Of a stretch of DNA of 64,000 bases, positions 45,099 to 54,943 are shown in pieces. Position 1 is the stretch's first letter. Every line of letters starts with the position of its first letter. The notes under the pieces were generated by a model. It was not told the origin of the DNA. It did no database searches and saw only the letters and a program-made list of their open reading frames with translations. The position numbers and the translations under genes were made by a program. Origin of the DNA: Planctomycetota bacterium (GTDB taxonomy: Bacteria; Planctomycetota; Planctomycetia; Pirellulales; Lacipirellulaceae); NCBI GenBank assembly GCA_029781135.1, contig JAKOXH010000073.1, positions 104,272-168,271 on the forward strand. Reading direction: 5' to 3'.

Positions 45099-45713
45099 AT
45101 GACCGCACTTCCCGACCGTTCCCGTTTTGAATCGCTGTACGATACCGGCGCGCCCCGGGATATCGGCCGTCCGCAACCTGCGATCGTCGCCGCGGCAGAT
45201 CGTATTCGTGGGACGGTACTGGATGCCGGTTGCGGCACGGGCGATACGGCCATCTTCCTCGCCAGCCGCGGTTGCCATGTTACCGGTATCGATTTTTTGG
45301 CAACCCCGATCGAGCGCGCCCAACAAAAAGCCGCCAAACAACACGTGGCGGCCACATTTCTCGTCAAAGACGCGCTCACGCTCGCCGACTGGCACGAACG
45401 ATTCGACAATGCGATTGATAGCGGTCTCTTTCACACGTTTTCAGACGCCGACCGTGAGAAGTACGTCGCCGGACTGGCGACCGTCGTGAAACCCGGCGGT
45501 CGACTTTTTCTGATGTGCGTCAGCGACGCGGAACCGGGCGCCGATGGGCCGCGCCGTATTTCCCAAAATGAGTTGCGCGGAACCTTTGCCGTGAACTGGA
45601 AAATCGAGTCCATTTCGCCCTACCAGTTCGAAACTCGGCGCGATTTGCCGGAAATCTCGTTCAGCGAAGGCGGCCCGAGGGCTTGGTTCATGGTCGCCCA
45701 GAGAGCAGAATAG
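45099..45713 (+). CDS. Class I SAM-dependent methyltransferase
   Basis: A 204-residue methyltransferase with motif I in VLDAGCGTGDTAIFLASRG, motif II near HVTGIDFLATPIERA, and motif III-like VVKPGGRLFLMCVSD. Motif order and length fit small-molecule methyltransferases of the thiopurine or UbiE-like type. The acceptor is not known. ATG 45099 is chosen because it puts motif I at the usual position; an upstream frame to 45000 gives an unlikely leader. Confidence 0.86.
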   Translation: MTALPDRSRFESLYDTGAPRDIGRPQPAIVAAADRIRGTVLDAGCGTGDTAIFLASRGCHVTGIDFLATPIERAQQKAAKQHVAATFLVKDALTLADWHERFDNAIDSGLFHTFSDADREKYVAGLATVVKPGGRLFLMCVSDAEPGADGPRRISQNELRGTFAVNWKIESISPYQFETRRDLPEISFSEGGPRAWFMVAQRAE

Positions 45714-45752
45714 AGTTTTCGGCCGAACACTCCGCTCTGGCACCAGTCCGCT

Positions 45753-47039
45753 ATGGAATTCTTGAAAGGTTGGAAATCGCTCTGGCTTACGGTGCCGTAC
45801 ACACCATGTCCCGAGTATAGGCCGTTTCTCGATCGACTCTCGGTTTGCGAAGATGACGACCTCTGTGTCGAAACGGCGGTTCTCGACGACGGCGAAAGTG
45901 ACAAGTTCTTCGGCGTCTCGCTGGCTCGTCGCGGGATTCAGCCGGTGTGGCTGCGCATTACCAATCGTAGCGACCAACCCTTTTGGCTGCGCTTGGCGAG
46001 CATCGACCCCAACTATTATCCGCCCCTGGAAGCGGCGTATACCAGCCACTTTCGCATCGGCCGACAATTGCTGGAGTTCGGCCTGTTAGCGTTGGTATTC
46101 GTACACTTGCTGATTCTGCTCCCGTTCAAGTTGTGGAGCGCGCATCGCGCGAATCGCCGGATGGATGCGTTCTTTCAAGACCAGGGAATCGGTTGGGGGG
46201 CCATACCACCCGGGGAAGTACACCAGGGTTTCATCTTCACTACGCTCGATGAAGGCACCAAGCAATTCTCCGTCAAGCTGTTCGGGGCAAGGCAGGGCAA
46301 GGATTACTCGTTTTCAATTCCCGTTCGTGGTTTGCGGGTCGATCACCACAGCCGGCAACTTTCCGAAGCCGAGCGATCTGGCGAATCGGTTGCTTGCGAC
46401 GAAGCAACTGTACGATTGCGTCTTGAGGCCATGCCGCGGTGTACGGTCAATCGCGTCGGCAAGAACGAAGGCGACCCATTGAACCTGGTCGTCATCGGTC
46501 GATTCGAAACGGTGCTCAGCGGTTTCGGAGCCCGCTGGGACGAGACGGAAACGATCAGCCTGCAATCGTGCTGGCGGACGTTAATGGCGTTCTCGCTGGG
46601 CCGCCCGTACCGCTACTCACCCGTAAGCGCTTTGTATTTTCAGGGCCGCAGCCAAGATTTTGCCTTACAGAAGATTCGCCAATCGATCAACGAACGCATG
46701 CACTTACGACTGTGGTTGACTCCGCTACGATTGGACGGCCGACCCGTATGGGTTGGCCAGGTAAGTCGCGATATTGGTGTGCGATTCACTCCGAAAACGT
46801 GGAATCTTACCACGCACAAAATCGATCCGAATGTCGACGACGCCCGCGATTTTGTCCTTGATTACCTGGTCGAAGGCGGCCATGTTGATCGCGTTGGTTA
46901 CGTCGACGGCGCGGGCGCGGCACCTTCCACAGCGCCACGACACAACCTCACCGGGGATCCCTATTTTACCGATGGCCGCCGCGCTGTCGTAATTCTTTCG
47001 GAAACTCGCACAACGCCGAAGGTGCTCCAATGGACGTGA
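45753..47039 (+). CDS. LssY C-terminal domain membrane protein
   Basis: A 428-residue protein. A soluble N-terminal part (about 1-105) is followed by one membrane helix (LLEFGLLALVFVHLLILLPF). The C-terminal 200 residues resemble the LssY C-terminal domain (PF14067 type): DPLNLVVIGRFETVLSGFGA, RYSPVSALYFQGRSQDFALQ, and VWVGQVSRDIGVRF followed by a THKIDPNVDDARDF segment. In other bacteria this domain follows a phosphatase or DedA-like domain, which is absent here. Its function is unknown. Confidence 0.8.
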   Translation: MEFLKGWKSLWLTVPYTPCPEYRPFLDRLSVCEDDDLCVETAVLDDGESDKFFGVSLARRGIQPVWLRITNRSDQPFWLRLASIDPNYYPPLEAAYTSHFRIGRQLLEFGLLALVFVHLLILLPFKLWSAHRANRRMDAFFQDQGIGWGAIPPGEVHQGFIFTTLDEGTKQFSVKLFGARQGKDYSFSIPVRGLRVDHHSRQLSEAERSGESVACDEATVRLRLEAMPRCTVNRVGKNEGDPLNLVVIGRFETVLSGFGARWDETETISLQSCWRTLMAFSLGRPYRYSPVSALYFQGRSQDFALQKIRQSINERMHLRLWLTPLRLDGRPVWVGQVSRDIGVRFTPKTWNLTTHKIDPNVDDARDFVLDYLVEGGHVDRVGYVDGAGAAPSTAPRHNLTGDPYFTDGRRAVVILSETRTTPKVLQWT

Positions 47040-47097
47040 ATTCAACCCGTCGCCAGAGCGCAGCACACGCCCATTGCTAATCCGGCTTATTACCACC

Positions 47098-48381
47098 ATG
47101 TCAGAGAACCGCTTTAACTTCTCCGAGACTGGCAACCGCCTCTCGGCCGCATGTGGCATCGTGGAATTGATGGAAGACCTGGGCCGGGCCATGAGCGGAA
47201 GCGATGGCGGCACGATGCGAATGCTGGGCGGCGGCAACCCGGCTGCCATTCCCGAAGTGCAAAGCGTTTTTCGACAGCGCATCGCCGAGATTGCCGCGAA
47301 CTCCGCCGAATGCGATCGCATGCTGCTCAATTACGATGGTCCGGCCGGCAGCCCGGCATTCCGTGAAATCGTCGCTGAGTCATTCGGAAAAAAATTCAAT
47401 TGGCAGATTACTGCCGACAACATCGCCATCACCGCCGGCAGCCAAGCCGCGTTCTTCCAACTATTTGCGCTTTTCGGCGGCACAGCGAATGGCAGGCCGC
47501 GCCAAATTTTGTTGCCAATCGCACCCGAATACATTGGCTATGCCGACCAAGGCTTGTCGCCCGGTCTGTTTTCAGCACATGTGCCGAAGATCGAACTGCG
47601 TGGCGACCACGATTTCAAATACCACGTCGATTTCGAGCGGCTTGCCGAACTCCACGATATCGGCGCCATTGCGATCAGCCGGCCGACCAATCCCAGCGGG
47701 AACGTCTTATCCAATGAGGAACTCGCGCGCTTACGCCAAGTGGCCCAACGGCTAGGCGTGCCACTGATTATCGATAACGCCTATGGCCTGCCGTTTCCTG
47801 GCGCCATCTTCACCGATGCTGGTTTGCCTCGATGGGACGAGGATCTGATTCTCGTCTTCAGTCTGTCCAAGGTCGGCCTGCCGGGTGTGCGAACGGCGAT
47901 CGTGGTCGCCCATCCGGAAGTCGTCCAGCGCGTGTCCGCCATGACGGCTGTCATCGGTCTCGCGAACAACAACATCGGCCAGGCAATTGTTGGTCCGTTG
48001 CTGGCGGGCGGCGAACTCTTCGAACTAGCGCGCGATGTCATCCAGCCGTTCTACGCTCAGCGTTCGGCGCACGCACGAAACGCCGTTGGTGAAGCGTTCG
48101 GAAGCCGGTTTCCCTATCGCATGCACGTGAACGAAGGGGCCTTTTTCCTGTGGTTGTGGTTTCCCGAGCTCGCCATTGGCTCACGCGAACTCTATCGACG
48201 GCTCAAGGAGCGCAATGTGCTGATCGTGCCGGGCGATTATTTCTTTTACGGCCTAGCGCCGGAAACGGAATGGCGGCATCGTCACCAATGCATCCGGATC
48301 ACGTTTTCCCAGTCGGAAAGCGTGGTGGCCGAAGGGCTGAAGATCATGGCCGACGAACTCGCCCTGATTCACAACTGTTAG
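47098..48381 (+). CDS. avtA: Valine-pyruvate aminotransferase
   Basis: A 427-residue class I/II aminotransferase matching AvtA over its full length. The PLP lysine is in LVFSLSKVGLPGVRTAI. The N-terminus (NFSETGNRLSAACGIVELME) and MLGGGNPAAIPEVQ are characteristic of AvtA. RPTNPSGNVLSNEE and the C-terminal ECIRITF-like segment (HQCIRITFSQSE) also fit. It exchanges amino groups between valine and pyruvate in the cytoplasm. ATG 47098 is preferred over an upstream in-frame start at 47074. Confidence 0.93.
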   Translation: MSENRFNFSETGNRLSAACGIVELMEDLGRAMSGSDGGTMRMLGGGNPAAIPEVQSVFRQRIAEIAANSAECDRMLLNYDGPAGSPAFREIVAESFGKKFNWQITADNIAITAGSQAAFFQLFALFGGTANGRPRQILLPIAPEYIGYADQGLSPGLFSAHVPKIELRGDHDFKYHVDFERLAELHDIGAIAISRPTNPSGNVLSNEELARLRQVAQRLGVPLIIDNAYGLPFPGAIFTDAGLPRWDEDLILVFSLSKVGLPGVRTAIVVAHPEVVQRVSAMTAVIGLANNNIGQAIVGPLLAGGELFELARDVIQPFYAQRSAHARNAVGEAFGSRFPYRMHVNEGAFFLWLWFPELAIGSRELYRRLKERNVLIVPGDYFFYGLAPETEWRHRHQCIRITFSQSESVVAEGLKIMADELALIHNC

Positions 48382-48572
48382 CCCCAAAAATGGGCGCGAA
48401 AGTCCGCTACTCGCCAGCAACGCAATTTCCTACATAATAAGGGCTGATCGCGCAGGCGCCTGACAGCCGTAACCGGCGTCCGCCTTGCCAGCGGCCGGAA
48501 TCGGTTACAGTGGGCTTCGCGTTTTGTGCACTCACGTGAACGTGACAGGATGATATTGCCCGGAAGGTTTTG

Positions 48573-49193
48573 ATGACGGTTACCATGCGATTGGCGTCGG
48601 TCGACGACGCCGCCGAAATCCTCGCCATTTATGCGCCCTACTGCGCGTCGACCAACGTGACATTCGAAGTAATTCCGCCCACGGTCGAGCAAATGCGCGA
48701 GCGCATTACGCGCATCGCCGATGAATACCCGTGGCTCGTGGCAGAAATCGATGGCCGCGTGGCGGGCTACGTCTACGCGAGTCGATTTCGCGAACGAGCC
48801 GCCTACCGCTGGACAGCCGAAGTGGCGGCCTACGTCGCGCCAACCGCCCAACGACGCGGGCTTGGGCGCGCCCTCTACGTCACCCTGATGTCGATTCTGC
48901 GGCTGCAGGGGTTCTTCAAAGTAATCGCCGGAATCACCGTGCCGAACGTCGCCAGCATCGGCCTGCACGAGAGCGTTGGCTTTACGAAGGCCGGTGTTTT
49001 CCCAGCGGTGGGCCATAAGGATGGGCAGTGGCTCGACGTTGGTTGGTGGGAATTATCGTTACAACCGGAAATCGCGAACCCACCAGACCCGCAGCCAATC
49101 CGCGTGTTGCGCGATTCGCCCGCTTTGGCAACGGCGCTGCAAGAAGGCCAAGCTCAGGCCAATCGACGGATGAGTGGCGTTCGAGGTCGTTGA
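48573..49193 (+). CDS. GNAT N-acetyltransferase (PAT/methionine sulfoximine type)
   Basis: A 206-residue acetyltransferase. It has the phosphinothricin acetyltransferase-like layout: IYAPYCASTNVTFEVIPPTV, GYVYASRFRERAAYRWTAEV, the acetyl-CoA loop VAPTAQRRGLGRALY, and LHESVGFTKAGVFPAVGHKDG. The C-terminal 35 residues extend beyond the domain. A TTG at 48570 directly precedes the ATG. The natural substrate is probably an amino acid analogue. Confidence 0.86.
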   Translation: MTVTMRLASVDDAAEILAIYAPYCASTNVTFEVIPPTVEQMRERITRIADEYPWLVAEIDGRVAGYVYASRFRERAAYRWTAEVAAYVAPTAQRRGLGRALYVTLMSILRLQGFFKVIAGITVPNVASIGLHESVGFTKAGVFPAVGHKDGQWLDVGWWELSLQPEIANPPDPQPIRVLRDSPALATALQEGQAQANRRMSGVRGR

Positions 49194-49279
49194 CACGCCA
49201 GCGCCGATTCGATCGCACTTTGCGCATCGTTGCTATAATGGAAGCTGGCTCGATATCTATGTAGCTCGCCAGCAACAAC

Positions 49280-50887
49280 ATGACTGATAGCCGCAAAACC
49301 AATCTGCAACTCGCCGAAGAGAACAAACGTTTACGAGCTCAAGTCGCTCAGCTCGAAGATCGACTCGATCACGTTTCCGAACATGGAGTGGCTGCCAAAG
49401 CCCTGCGTGCCACCGAGGTCCTCTTTCAAAACGTCATGAGCGTCGTCGCCGACGTCGTGATGATTACCAGCGACGACGGGAAGCTTGCGTACGTGTCGCC
49501 CAACGCCCATTATATTTTCGGACACGCGGCGGCAGACATCGTGAAGCAGGGGCGGGTAAATTATGTGTTGCCGAACAATTTGTATGACCCCGATTTTTTG
49601 AAACTGCGGGGTGAGTTGGCCAATATCGAATGCCAAATTCGGGATTCCGTGGGCCGCGGCCGAAATCTGCTCATCAACGTGCGACGATTGGAAAACGAGG
49701 GGCAAACGCTCTATGTTTGTCGCGATGTTACCGATCGCAAACGCGTCGAGCTGGATTACGACCTGTTATCTCTCACGCTCGAAAAACGCGTGGAAGAACA
49801 GACCAGTGAATTGCGCGAAAGTCGGGAGCGATATCGCCGCTTGGTGGAAGGATTGAAAGACGAGTATTTCTTTTACGCGACCGATCCCCAGGGCAGGCTT
49901 ACCTATGCCAGTCCTTCGATTCATTCGATCATGGGATACACGCCCAACGAGGTTCTCGGTCGGAATTGGCGCGAGTTCGCCGTGATCGATTCGCCGACAT
50001 TCGCCGATCTTGAGCACGTCGAGCGCATGGTATTTGCCGGGATCGAGGCGCCTCTGCATCTCGCCGAAATGAAGCATGCCCACGGAGGCATTCGTATCCT
50101 CGAACTGCGCGACATCCAACTGCGCGACAGCGAAGGCAAAGTAATTGCCAATGAAGGCATTGCTAAAGACGTAACGAGTCGCCACGAGGCGGAAGATGCG
50201 TTGCGAAACGCCCACGACGAATTGGAACGTCGCGTGCAGGAGCGCACGGCCGAGCTGCTCGCAAAGAACGAACAATTGCGGCAAAGCCAGCAGCGCTACT
50301 TATCGGTCCTTCAGGATCAACTCGAGTTCATCGTTCGCTGGCGAGAGGATGGCACCCGGACGTTCGTCAATGAGTCGTACTGCACACATTGCCAACGAAA
50401 TGCCGACGAACTAATCGGCTCGGATTTCATGTCTTCGATCATCGCGGACGACCGTGCCGAGTTAGCACAGAACTTATCGACCTTAACTACTAATAATCCT
50501 GTGGTAGTCCAGGACCAGCGGGTGGTGATGCCTGACGGTCGAGTCGTATGGGAACATTGGACCCATCGTGCGCTGTTCAATTCCCAGGGCGCATTAATCG
50601 AGTTCCAATCGGTTGGGAGCGACGTAACTGCCATGCGTCGCCGCGAGGAACATGCCCAGGCAAGGGTGCAAGCATCGAGTCGTCTACAGGCGCTCACCGA
50701 GCGTGAATACGATGTGATGCGCATGGTCGTGGCCGGCGACGCCAACAAGATCATCGCTCGGAAGCTCGAGCTCAGTATCAAGACGATTGAAAAGCACCGC
50801 AGCAGCGTGATGAAGAAACTGCATGTGCGGAGCGTTCCCGAGTTGGTGCGCCTGGCGTTGTTGCTGGAAAACGCCGAACCGCATTAG
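49280..50887 (+). CDS. PAS-domain LuxR-type transcriptional regulator
   Basis: A 535-residue regulator. It has a short coiled coil at the start (NLQLAEENKRLRAQVAQLED), three PAS-like domains (about 45-155, 190-310, 345-450) joined by helical linkers, and a C-terminal LuxR/FixJ-type helix-turn-helix: ALTEREYDVMRMVVAGDANK then IIARKLELSIKTIEKHRSSV. No receiver or kinase domain is present, so it is a one-component sensor-regulator; ligand and targets are unknown. It is followed by a possible terminator. Confidence 0.9.
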   Translation: MTDSRKTNLQLAEENKRLRAQVAQLEDRLDHVSEHGVAAKALRATEVLFQNVMSVVADVVMITSDDGKLAYVSPNAHYIFGHAAADIVKQGRVNYVLPNNLYDPDFLKLRGELANIECQIRDSVGRGRNLLINVRRLENEGQTLYVCRDVTDRKRVELDYDLLSLTLEKRVEEQTSELRESRERYRRLVEGLKDEYFFYATDPQGRLTYASPSIHSIMGYTPNEVLGRNWREFAVIDSPTFADLEHVERMVFAGIEAPLHLAEMKHAHGGIRILELRDIQLRDSEGKVIANEGIAKDVTSRHEAEDALRNAHDELERRVQERTAELLAKNEQLRQSQQRYLSVLQDQLEFIVRWREDGTRTFVNESYCTHCQRNADELIGSDFMSSIIADDRAELAQNLSTLTTNNPVVVQDQRVVMPDGRVVWEHWTHRALFNSQGALIEFQSVGSDVTAMRRREEHAQARVQASSRLQALTEREYDVMRMVVAGDANKIIARKLELSIKTIEKHRSSVMKKLHVRSVPELVRLALLLENAEPH

Positions 50888-51341
50888 AACCTCGTTTTTT
50901 TCTCGGTACGTTGTCGTCGCGATGGCTGCCGCTGCCGCGCGAAACGGCAGCCGTCCTCCTTTTGACGAATGAAGCGGAAGCCCGTCGTCAGCTATTTTAA
51001 GCAGGGTTATTCCCCCGTTGGAGGCGTATGCTCGAAAGGGGATCACCCCAATATGCGTCAAATTGTTGCCACCGTTTTGGAGGCAAAGTAGCAAAAACAT
51101 AGCGGTTTCACGGCCAAATCCGGCGTGCCACCCACCAAGCCGATTGGCGACATTTTGGCAACGGAAAAAGAAATGCGGGTGGTTGCGCCTATTCCCGAAC
51201 GTTGGTAGCCTGCTTACGATTGAACGAGGGGCCAGAGCCAACCTCGATTGTGGGAACTTATCTCGAAACGGTGGAGAGGCGGGGCACTCTTCTCTGCCTA
51301 TGGCGATCGGTGGCAAGACGATCGTCACAGGTGCACATACT
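50888..51341. other. Intergenic region before the XRE-type regulator
   Basis: It holds the possible terminator at 50924-50952. An open frame begins at 51018, but its first 108 codons lack family-like sequence and look non-coding. Confidence 0.45.
50924..50952 (+). terminator. Possible terminator hairpin after the PAS-LuxR gene
   Basis: GGCTGCCG (50924-50931) pairs with CGGCAGCC (50945-50952), followed by GTCCTCCTTTTG. It lies 37 bases after the regulator stop codon. Confidence 0.5.
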
Positions 51342-51872
51342 ATGCATGGACAGGAACAGAACGGGTCGTTGAACCCGTCGGATGAGAATATCTCGCTATC
51401 GTCCGTAAAGAAGAATCCGATCGGCCTGCAGAAGCTCAGCGAAGCGCGTCGCCGGCAAGGACTTTCGGTGCGTTGTATTGCGCAGCGATTGGGGCGCACG
51501 GTAACGGAAGTGCGCGCCCAGGAAGACGAGCACGCGGACATTTTGGTATCGGAGCTTTATCGCTGGCAACAGGCGCTCGAAGTTCCAATCGGCGAGTTGC
51601 TTACCGAGCCAGATGACAGTCTCTCACCGCGCGTCTTGATGCGCGCGCAGCTCCTGAAGGTGATGAAGACCGCCATGGCGATTCGACGACAAGTACGCTC
51701 GGAATCGGAACGACGATTGGGGCGGCTGCTGATCGAGCAACTGCTGGAGATCATGCCGGAGTTGAAAGAAGTATCGGGTTGGCCGGCCGTCGGCCATCGC
51801 CGACGTGCTGATGAGCTGGGCCGCATCGGCGAGAATCCGATCCCAGACGATTGGCTGCACGAAGCAAGTTAG
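51342..51872 (+). CDS. XRE-type helix-turn-helix DNA-binding protein
   Basis: A 176-residue protein with a helix-turn-helix: GLQKLSEARRRQGLSVRCIA, then RLGRTVTEVRAQEDE. It continues with LVSELYRWQQALEVPIGELL and a helical C-terminal region (ERRLGRLLIEQLLEIMPELK, then a VGHRRRADELGR segment). It resembles a conserved planctomycete regulator family known to me only by its motif. The start is uncertain: ATG 51342 is favoured, while ATG 51300 and an open frame to 51018 exist. Targets are unknown. Confidence 0.77.
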   Translation: MHGQEQNGSLNPSDENISLSSVKKNPIGLQKLSEARRRQGLSVRCIAQRLGRTVTEVRAQEDEHADILVSELYRWQQALEVPIGELLTEPDDSLSPRVLMRAQLLKVMKTAMAIRRQVRSESERRLGRLLIEQLLEIMPELKEVSGWPAVGHRRRADELGRIGENPIPDDWLHEAS

Positions 51873-51897
51873 TCGGTGGGTGGCGCAACAGCACACG

Positions 51898-52674
51898 TTA
51901 ACCAGCGCCGCCCGGTTCAGCCTGCGGAGCCTCGACCGTTGCCTCGCTGGGGTAGGGCACTGGGTCGCCGCGTAGCTCGCAAATTGCGTTGTGGGCCGCG
52001 CGCTGTTCCGATTCCTTTTTGCTCCGACCCCAGGCCGGCGCGTAACGCTCGCGACCGATTTGTGCCGACATCTTGAAGCACTTGCTGTGATCGGGACCTT
52101 TTTCATCCAGTAAATGGTACGTGGGGGTCACCCCATGTTCGCGCTGAGCAAACTGCTGCAGCAGCGATTTGTAGTTACCGCCCGAATCGCCGGCCGCCGC
52201 GGCTTCGATTTCCGGGCCAAAATATGCCAGCACAAATTCGCGTGCTGGCGGCATCCCGCCATCCAAGTAAATCGCCGCGATGAGCGACTCTAATACGTCC
52301 GACAACACCGACGGCGGCACGGCCGGATTGGTCGTCATGCCTTTACCCAATACCAAGAACTCACGCAGTCCCAAGGCCTGGCTAATTTTTGCGCACGTCT
52401 GTCGGCTGACGACGACGGACTTGAGCTTGGTTAAGTCTCCCTCTAACTGATCGGGAAACTGCGTAAAGAGCTGCTCGCATACCACCAGGCCCAGAATTGC
52501 GTCACCCAGAAACTCAAGCCGCTCGTTCGAGGAGAGCCGGTGGTCGGCGCCCGAAGCGTGGGTCAGCGCGGCCTCGAGCAATTGCGAGTCTTGAAATTGA
52601 TATCCCAATCGCTGCTGACAGCGTTCCAGACGGGTATCGTCGTTCAAATCGGCAGCCGGCGGCAAATGGCTCAT
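51898..52674 (-). CDS. rnc: Ribonuclease III
   Basis: A 258-residue RNase III. The signature motif is NERLEFLGDAILGLVV (from residue 50), and the second acidic region is SDVLESLIAAIYLDGG. A C-terminal double-stranded RNA-binding domain follows (NYKSLLQQFAQREHG, then AWGRSKKESEQRAAHNAICE). A 25-residue acidic tail follows the domain. The enzyme processes rRNA precursors and other duplex RNA. It lies convergent to the XRE-type gene and divergent from mgtE. Confidence 0.96.
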   Translation of the reverse strand: MSHLPPAADLNDDTRLERCQQRLGYQFQDSQLLEAALTHASGADHRLSSNERLEFLGDAILGLVVCEQLFTQFPDQLEGDLTKLKSVVVSRQTCAKISQALGLREFLVLGKGMTTNPAVPPSVLSDVLESLIAAIYLDGGMPPAREFVLAYFGPEIEAAAAGDSGGNYKSLLQQFAQREHGVTPTYHLLDEKGPDHSKCFKMSAQIGRERYAPAWGRSKKESEQRAAHNAICELRGDPVPYPSEATVEAPQAEPGGAG

Positions 52675-53031
52675 GACTTAAACTCGAAGCAATTGCCGCG
52701 GCTAATCATTTTCACGATTGCGGCTCAAATGCCGATCAAAAGGGACGGACTCGCCACGTGCGCCTCCGCCGCACTTATTCCTGCCCCTTAACGCTAGGTT
52801 AATCTTCGTCGTTCTACGTGTCAATGTAACTCCCGATTGCACAATGAGATGCGTTGAGAACACTCGTCGTGATGGCACTGCCGAAAGCAAACCAATCGCG
52901 TTAGACTTAGCGGTTCTAGCACGGCCGAACTGCCTGGCACATTGATGTTCCACCGGCGGACGCCCGTCGCAGTCGTGAAGCCATCGGTAATTTTCGTTTT
53001 GGGGAGCGTCGCACCCGCGGAAGCAACAGCC
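52675..53031. other. Divergent region between rnc and mgtE
   Basis: No gene is supported. It should contain both promoters. I do not see an M-box-like riboswitch for mgtE, but I cannot exclude other structured RNA. Confidence 0.4.
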
Positions 53032-54630
53032 ATGATCAACACCCTGTATCTCCCGGAATTACGCGAGATGTTGGAGTTTTCCGACGCGGAAGGCTTGCGC
53101 GAGTTCTGCACGGCACTCCACCCGGCTCGCACCGCCGAATTCATGGAAGGCCTCACGGCAACGGAGGCTTGGAACGTTCTGCAGGCTGCCGATCAACCCA
53201 CGCGCGTTGAAATTTTTGCCTACCTTGATCGGCAAAAGCAGATTGAAATCATCGAGACCTGCGACCCAGAAAGTGTGGCTCCCGTCATTGCCGATATGCC
53301 GGCCGACGAGCGGGTTGACTTGCTGAACGCGGTCGATGAAGAGGTTTCGGAGGCGGTGACCGCCTTAGTCCCGGTCGACAAGCGCCGCGACATCCAGCGG
53401 TTGCAGGCCTATCCCGAAGGCACCGCCGGCGCGGTGATGACGACCGAAGTCGCGCGTTTGCCCGAATCGCTCACGGTACGCGCCGCGCTGGAAGAGTTGA
53501 GTCGCATTGCCGAAGACCTAGAAACCATCTACTACATTTACATCGTCGACGGTGAAAACCACCTCCGCGGAGCCATTTCAGCGCGGCAACTGGTCACGCA
53601 TTTGGGCAAGCCGACGATGCCCATCAGCGACCTCATGGAACGTAATCTGGTCACGGTGGAAGTGACGGACGATCAGGAAGCGGTTGCCGCAAAAGTTGCC
53701 GACTACGACTTCCTGGCCATTCCCGTCGTTGACCATGAGCAGCATCTCGTGGGAATCATCACGCACGACGACGTAATCGACGTCGTCCGTGAAGAGGCGA
53801 CCGAAGACGCACTGCGGATGGCGGCCGTGGGTCCGATGGTGGAAAACTACCTGGAAGTGCCGTTTACGACAATCTGGCGTAAACGGTCGATGTGGCTGGC
53901 GTGCCTGTTTGTCGCGGAACTGTTTACCTTTACCGCCCTGGCGTATTTCGAGAATTCGATTGCCGCCGTATTAGTATTAAGCCTGTTTGTTCCGCTGTGC
54001 ATTTCCACGGGGGGTAACTCAGGTTCTCAAGCCGCCACGCTGATCACGCGCGCCATGGCCTTGGGGCATGTGGGCCCGACGCAGTGGTTTCGTGTGCTCA
54101 AGCATGAGCTGATCATGGGGCTGGCGCTTGGCTTAACGCTCGGGTGTATCGGCTTCCTTCGCGGGATGACAACGCCCCAAAGTCTCCTCGACAGTACCGA
54201 ATACCACGTCGATGAAATCAACGTTGTCCTTCCCGCAGGAACCCAACTGATACCGCAGAATGGACGATTCGACCTACCTGTGGGGGCTCAATTGACGCGC
54301 GCCAAACTCGAACGTCCGGCGCTCGTCACTTTGCCCCACGGCGGTCAACTCGAGCGGCTGCAAGATTCCCCCGAGGCCACCGTCTATCGGTTTCCCCGCG
54401 ATACGGAAATCCGTTTTCCGACCAACATTCGCTGGAAGCTGGCGGTGGTCATTGCGCAAAGCGTGGCGGCGATTTGCCTGTGGGGAACGCTGGTCGGCTC
54501 GATGCTGCCGCTCATCTTTCGGCAACTTGGGTTCGACCCTGGCTATGCGTCGAGCCCGTTCGTGGCCACGTTCGTGGATGTCACGGGCATCGTGATCTAC
54601 TTCACGATTGCCCATATTTGGCTGCTGTAA
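53032..54630 (+). CDS. mgtE: MgtE-type magnesium transporter with an extra soluble insertion
   Basis: A 532-residue MgtE homologue. The N domain covers about 1-125, and two CBS domains lie at about 130-255 (TIYYIYIVDGENHLRGAISA and DFLAIPVVDHEQHLVGII). Membrane helices include the conserved PLCISTGGNSGSQAATLITR and SSPFVATFVDVTGIVIYF. Between the conserved membrane parts, residues about 381-463 form a soluble insertion rich in Pro, Gly and charged residues, with LPAGTQL and LPVGAQL repeats. Typical MgtE is about 450 residues and lacks it. ATG 53032 is chosen over the longer frame from 52942. Confidence 0.92.
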   Translation: MINTLYLPELREMLEFSDAEGLREFCTALHPARTAEFMEGLTATEAWNVLQAADQPTRVEIFAYLDRQKQIEIIETCDPESVAPVIADMPADERVDLLNAVDEEVSEAVTALVPVDKRRDIQRLQAYPEGTAGAVMTTEVARLPESLTVRAALEELSRIAEDLETIYYIYIVDGENHLRGAISARQLVTHLGKPTMPISDLMERNLVTVEVTDDQEAVAAKVADYDFLAIPVVDHEQHLVGIITHDDVIDVVREEATEDALRMAAVGPMVENYLEVPFTTIWRKRSMWLACLFVAELFTFTALAYFENSIAAVLVLSLFVPLCISTGGNSGSQAATLITRAMALGHVGPTQWFRVLKHELIMGLALGLTLGCIGFLRGMTTPQSLLDSTEYHVDEINVVLPAGTQLIPQNGRFDLPVGAQLTRAKLERPALVTLPHGGQLERLQDSPEATVYRFPRDTEIRFPTNIRWKLAVVIAQSVAAICLWGTLVGSMLPLIFRQLGFDPGYASSPFVATFVDVTGIVIYFTIAHIWLL

Positions 54631-54943
54631 GGAAGGCTCAAGAATAACTTCGGCATTTTGAATAACGCCCGGGTTTACACCAAAGTGTTCAACTCCACAG
54701 CCCCGCGTCGCCCGGAGCTCGGCGACGGGCGCACGCTAGGTAGCGATGATCAATACCCCACAAATGCCAACGGGGTTTTACCGTTGTGTAACGCTTTCAG
54801 CGTAAGCAAGCATTTTTGAAACCGTGTCCCAGCGTGCGCTCCTCGAAGACTCGGAGCGACGCTGGGCTATGGAGTGAAACGCCTGCGGCGTAAGAAGTGC
54901 GGAAGTTGTTCTTGAATCATCCCTGAGCCGAGTGGTCATGGGG
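54631..54943. other. Intergenic region with two palindromes
   Basis: No gene is supported. Two palindromes are present: CGTCGCC / GGCGACG at 54706-54727 and CCCAGCGT...ACGCTGGG at 54828-54866. Confidence 0.5.
54828..54866. repeat. CCCAGCGTGCGCTCC / GGAGCGACGCTGGG inverted repeat
   Basis: CCCAGCGTGCGCTCC (54828-54842) pairs with GGAGCGACGCTGGG (54853-54866) with one bulged base, around a 10-base loop. Confidence 0.8.

Noticed and set aside
51018..51299. A longer N-terminus for the XRE-type regulator
   Set aside because: The added 94 residues show no domain character and are unlike the well-conserved remainder.
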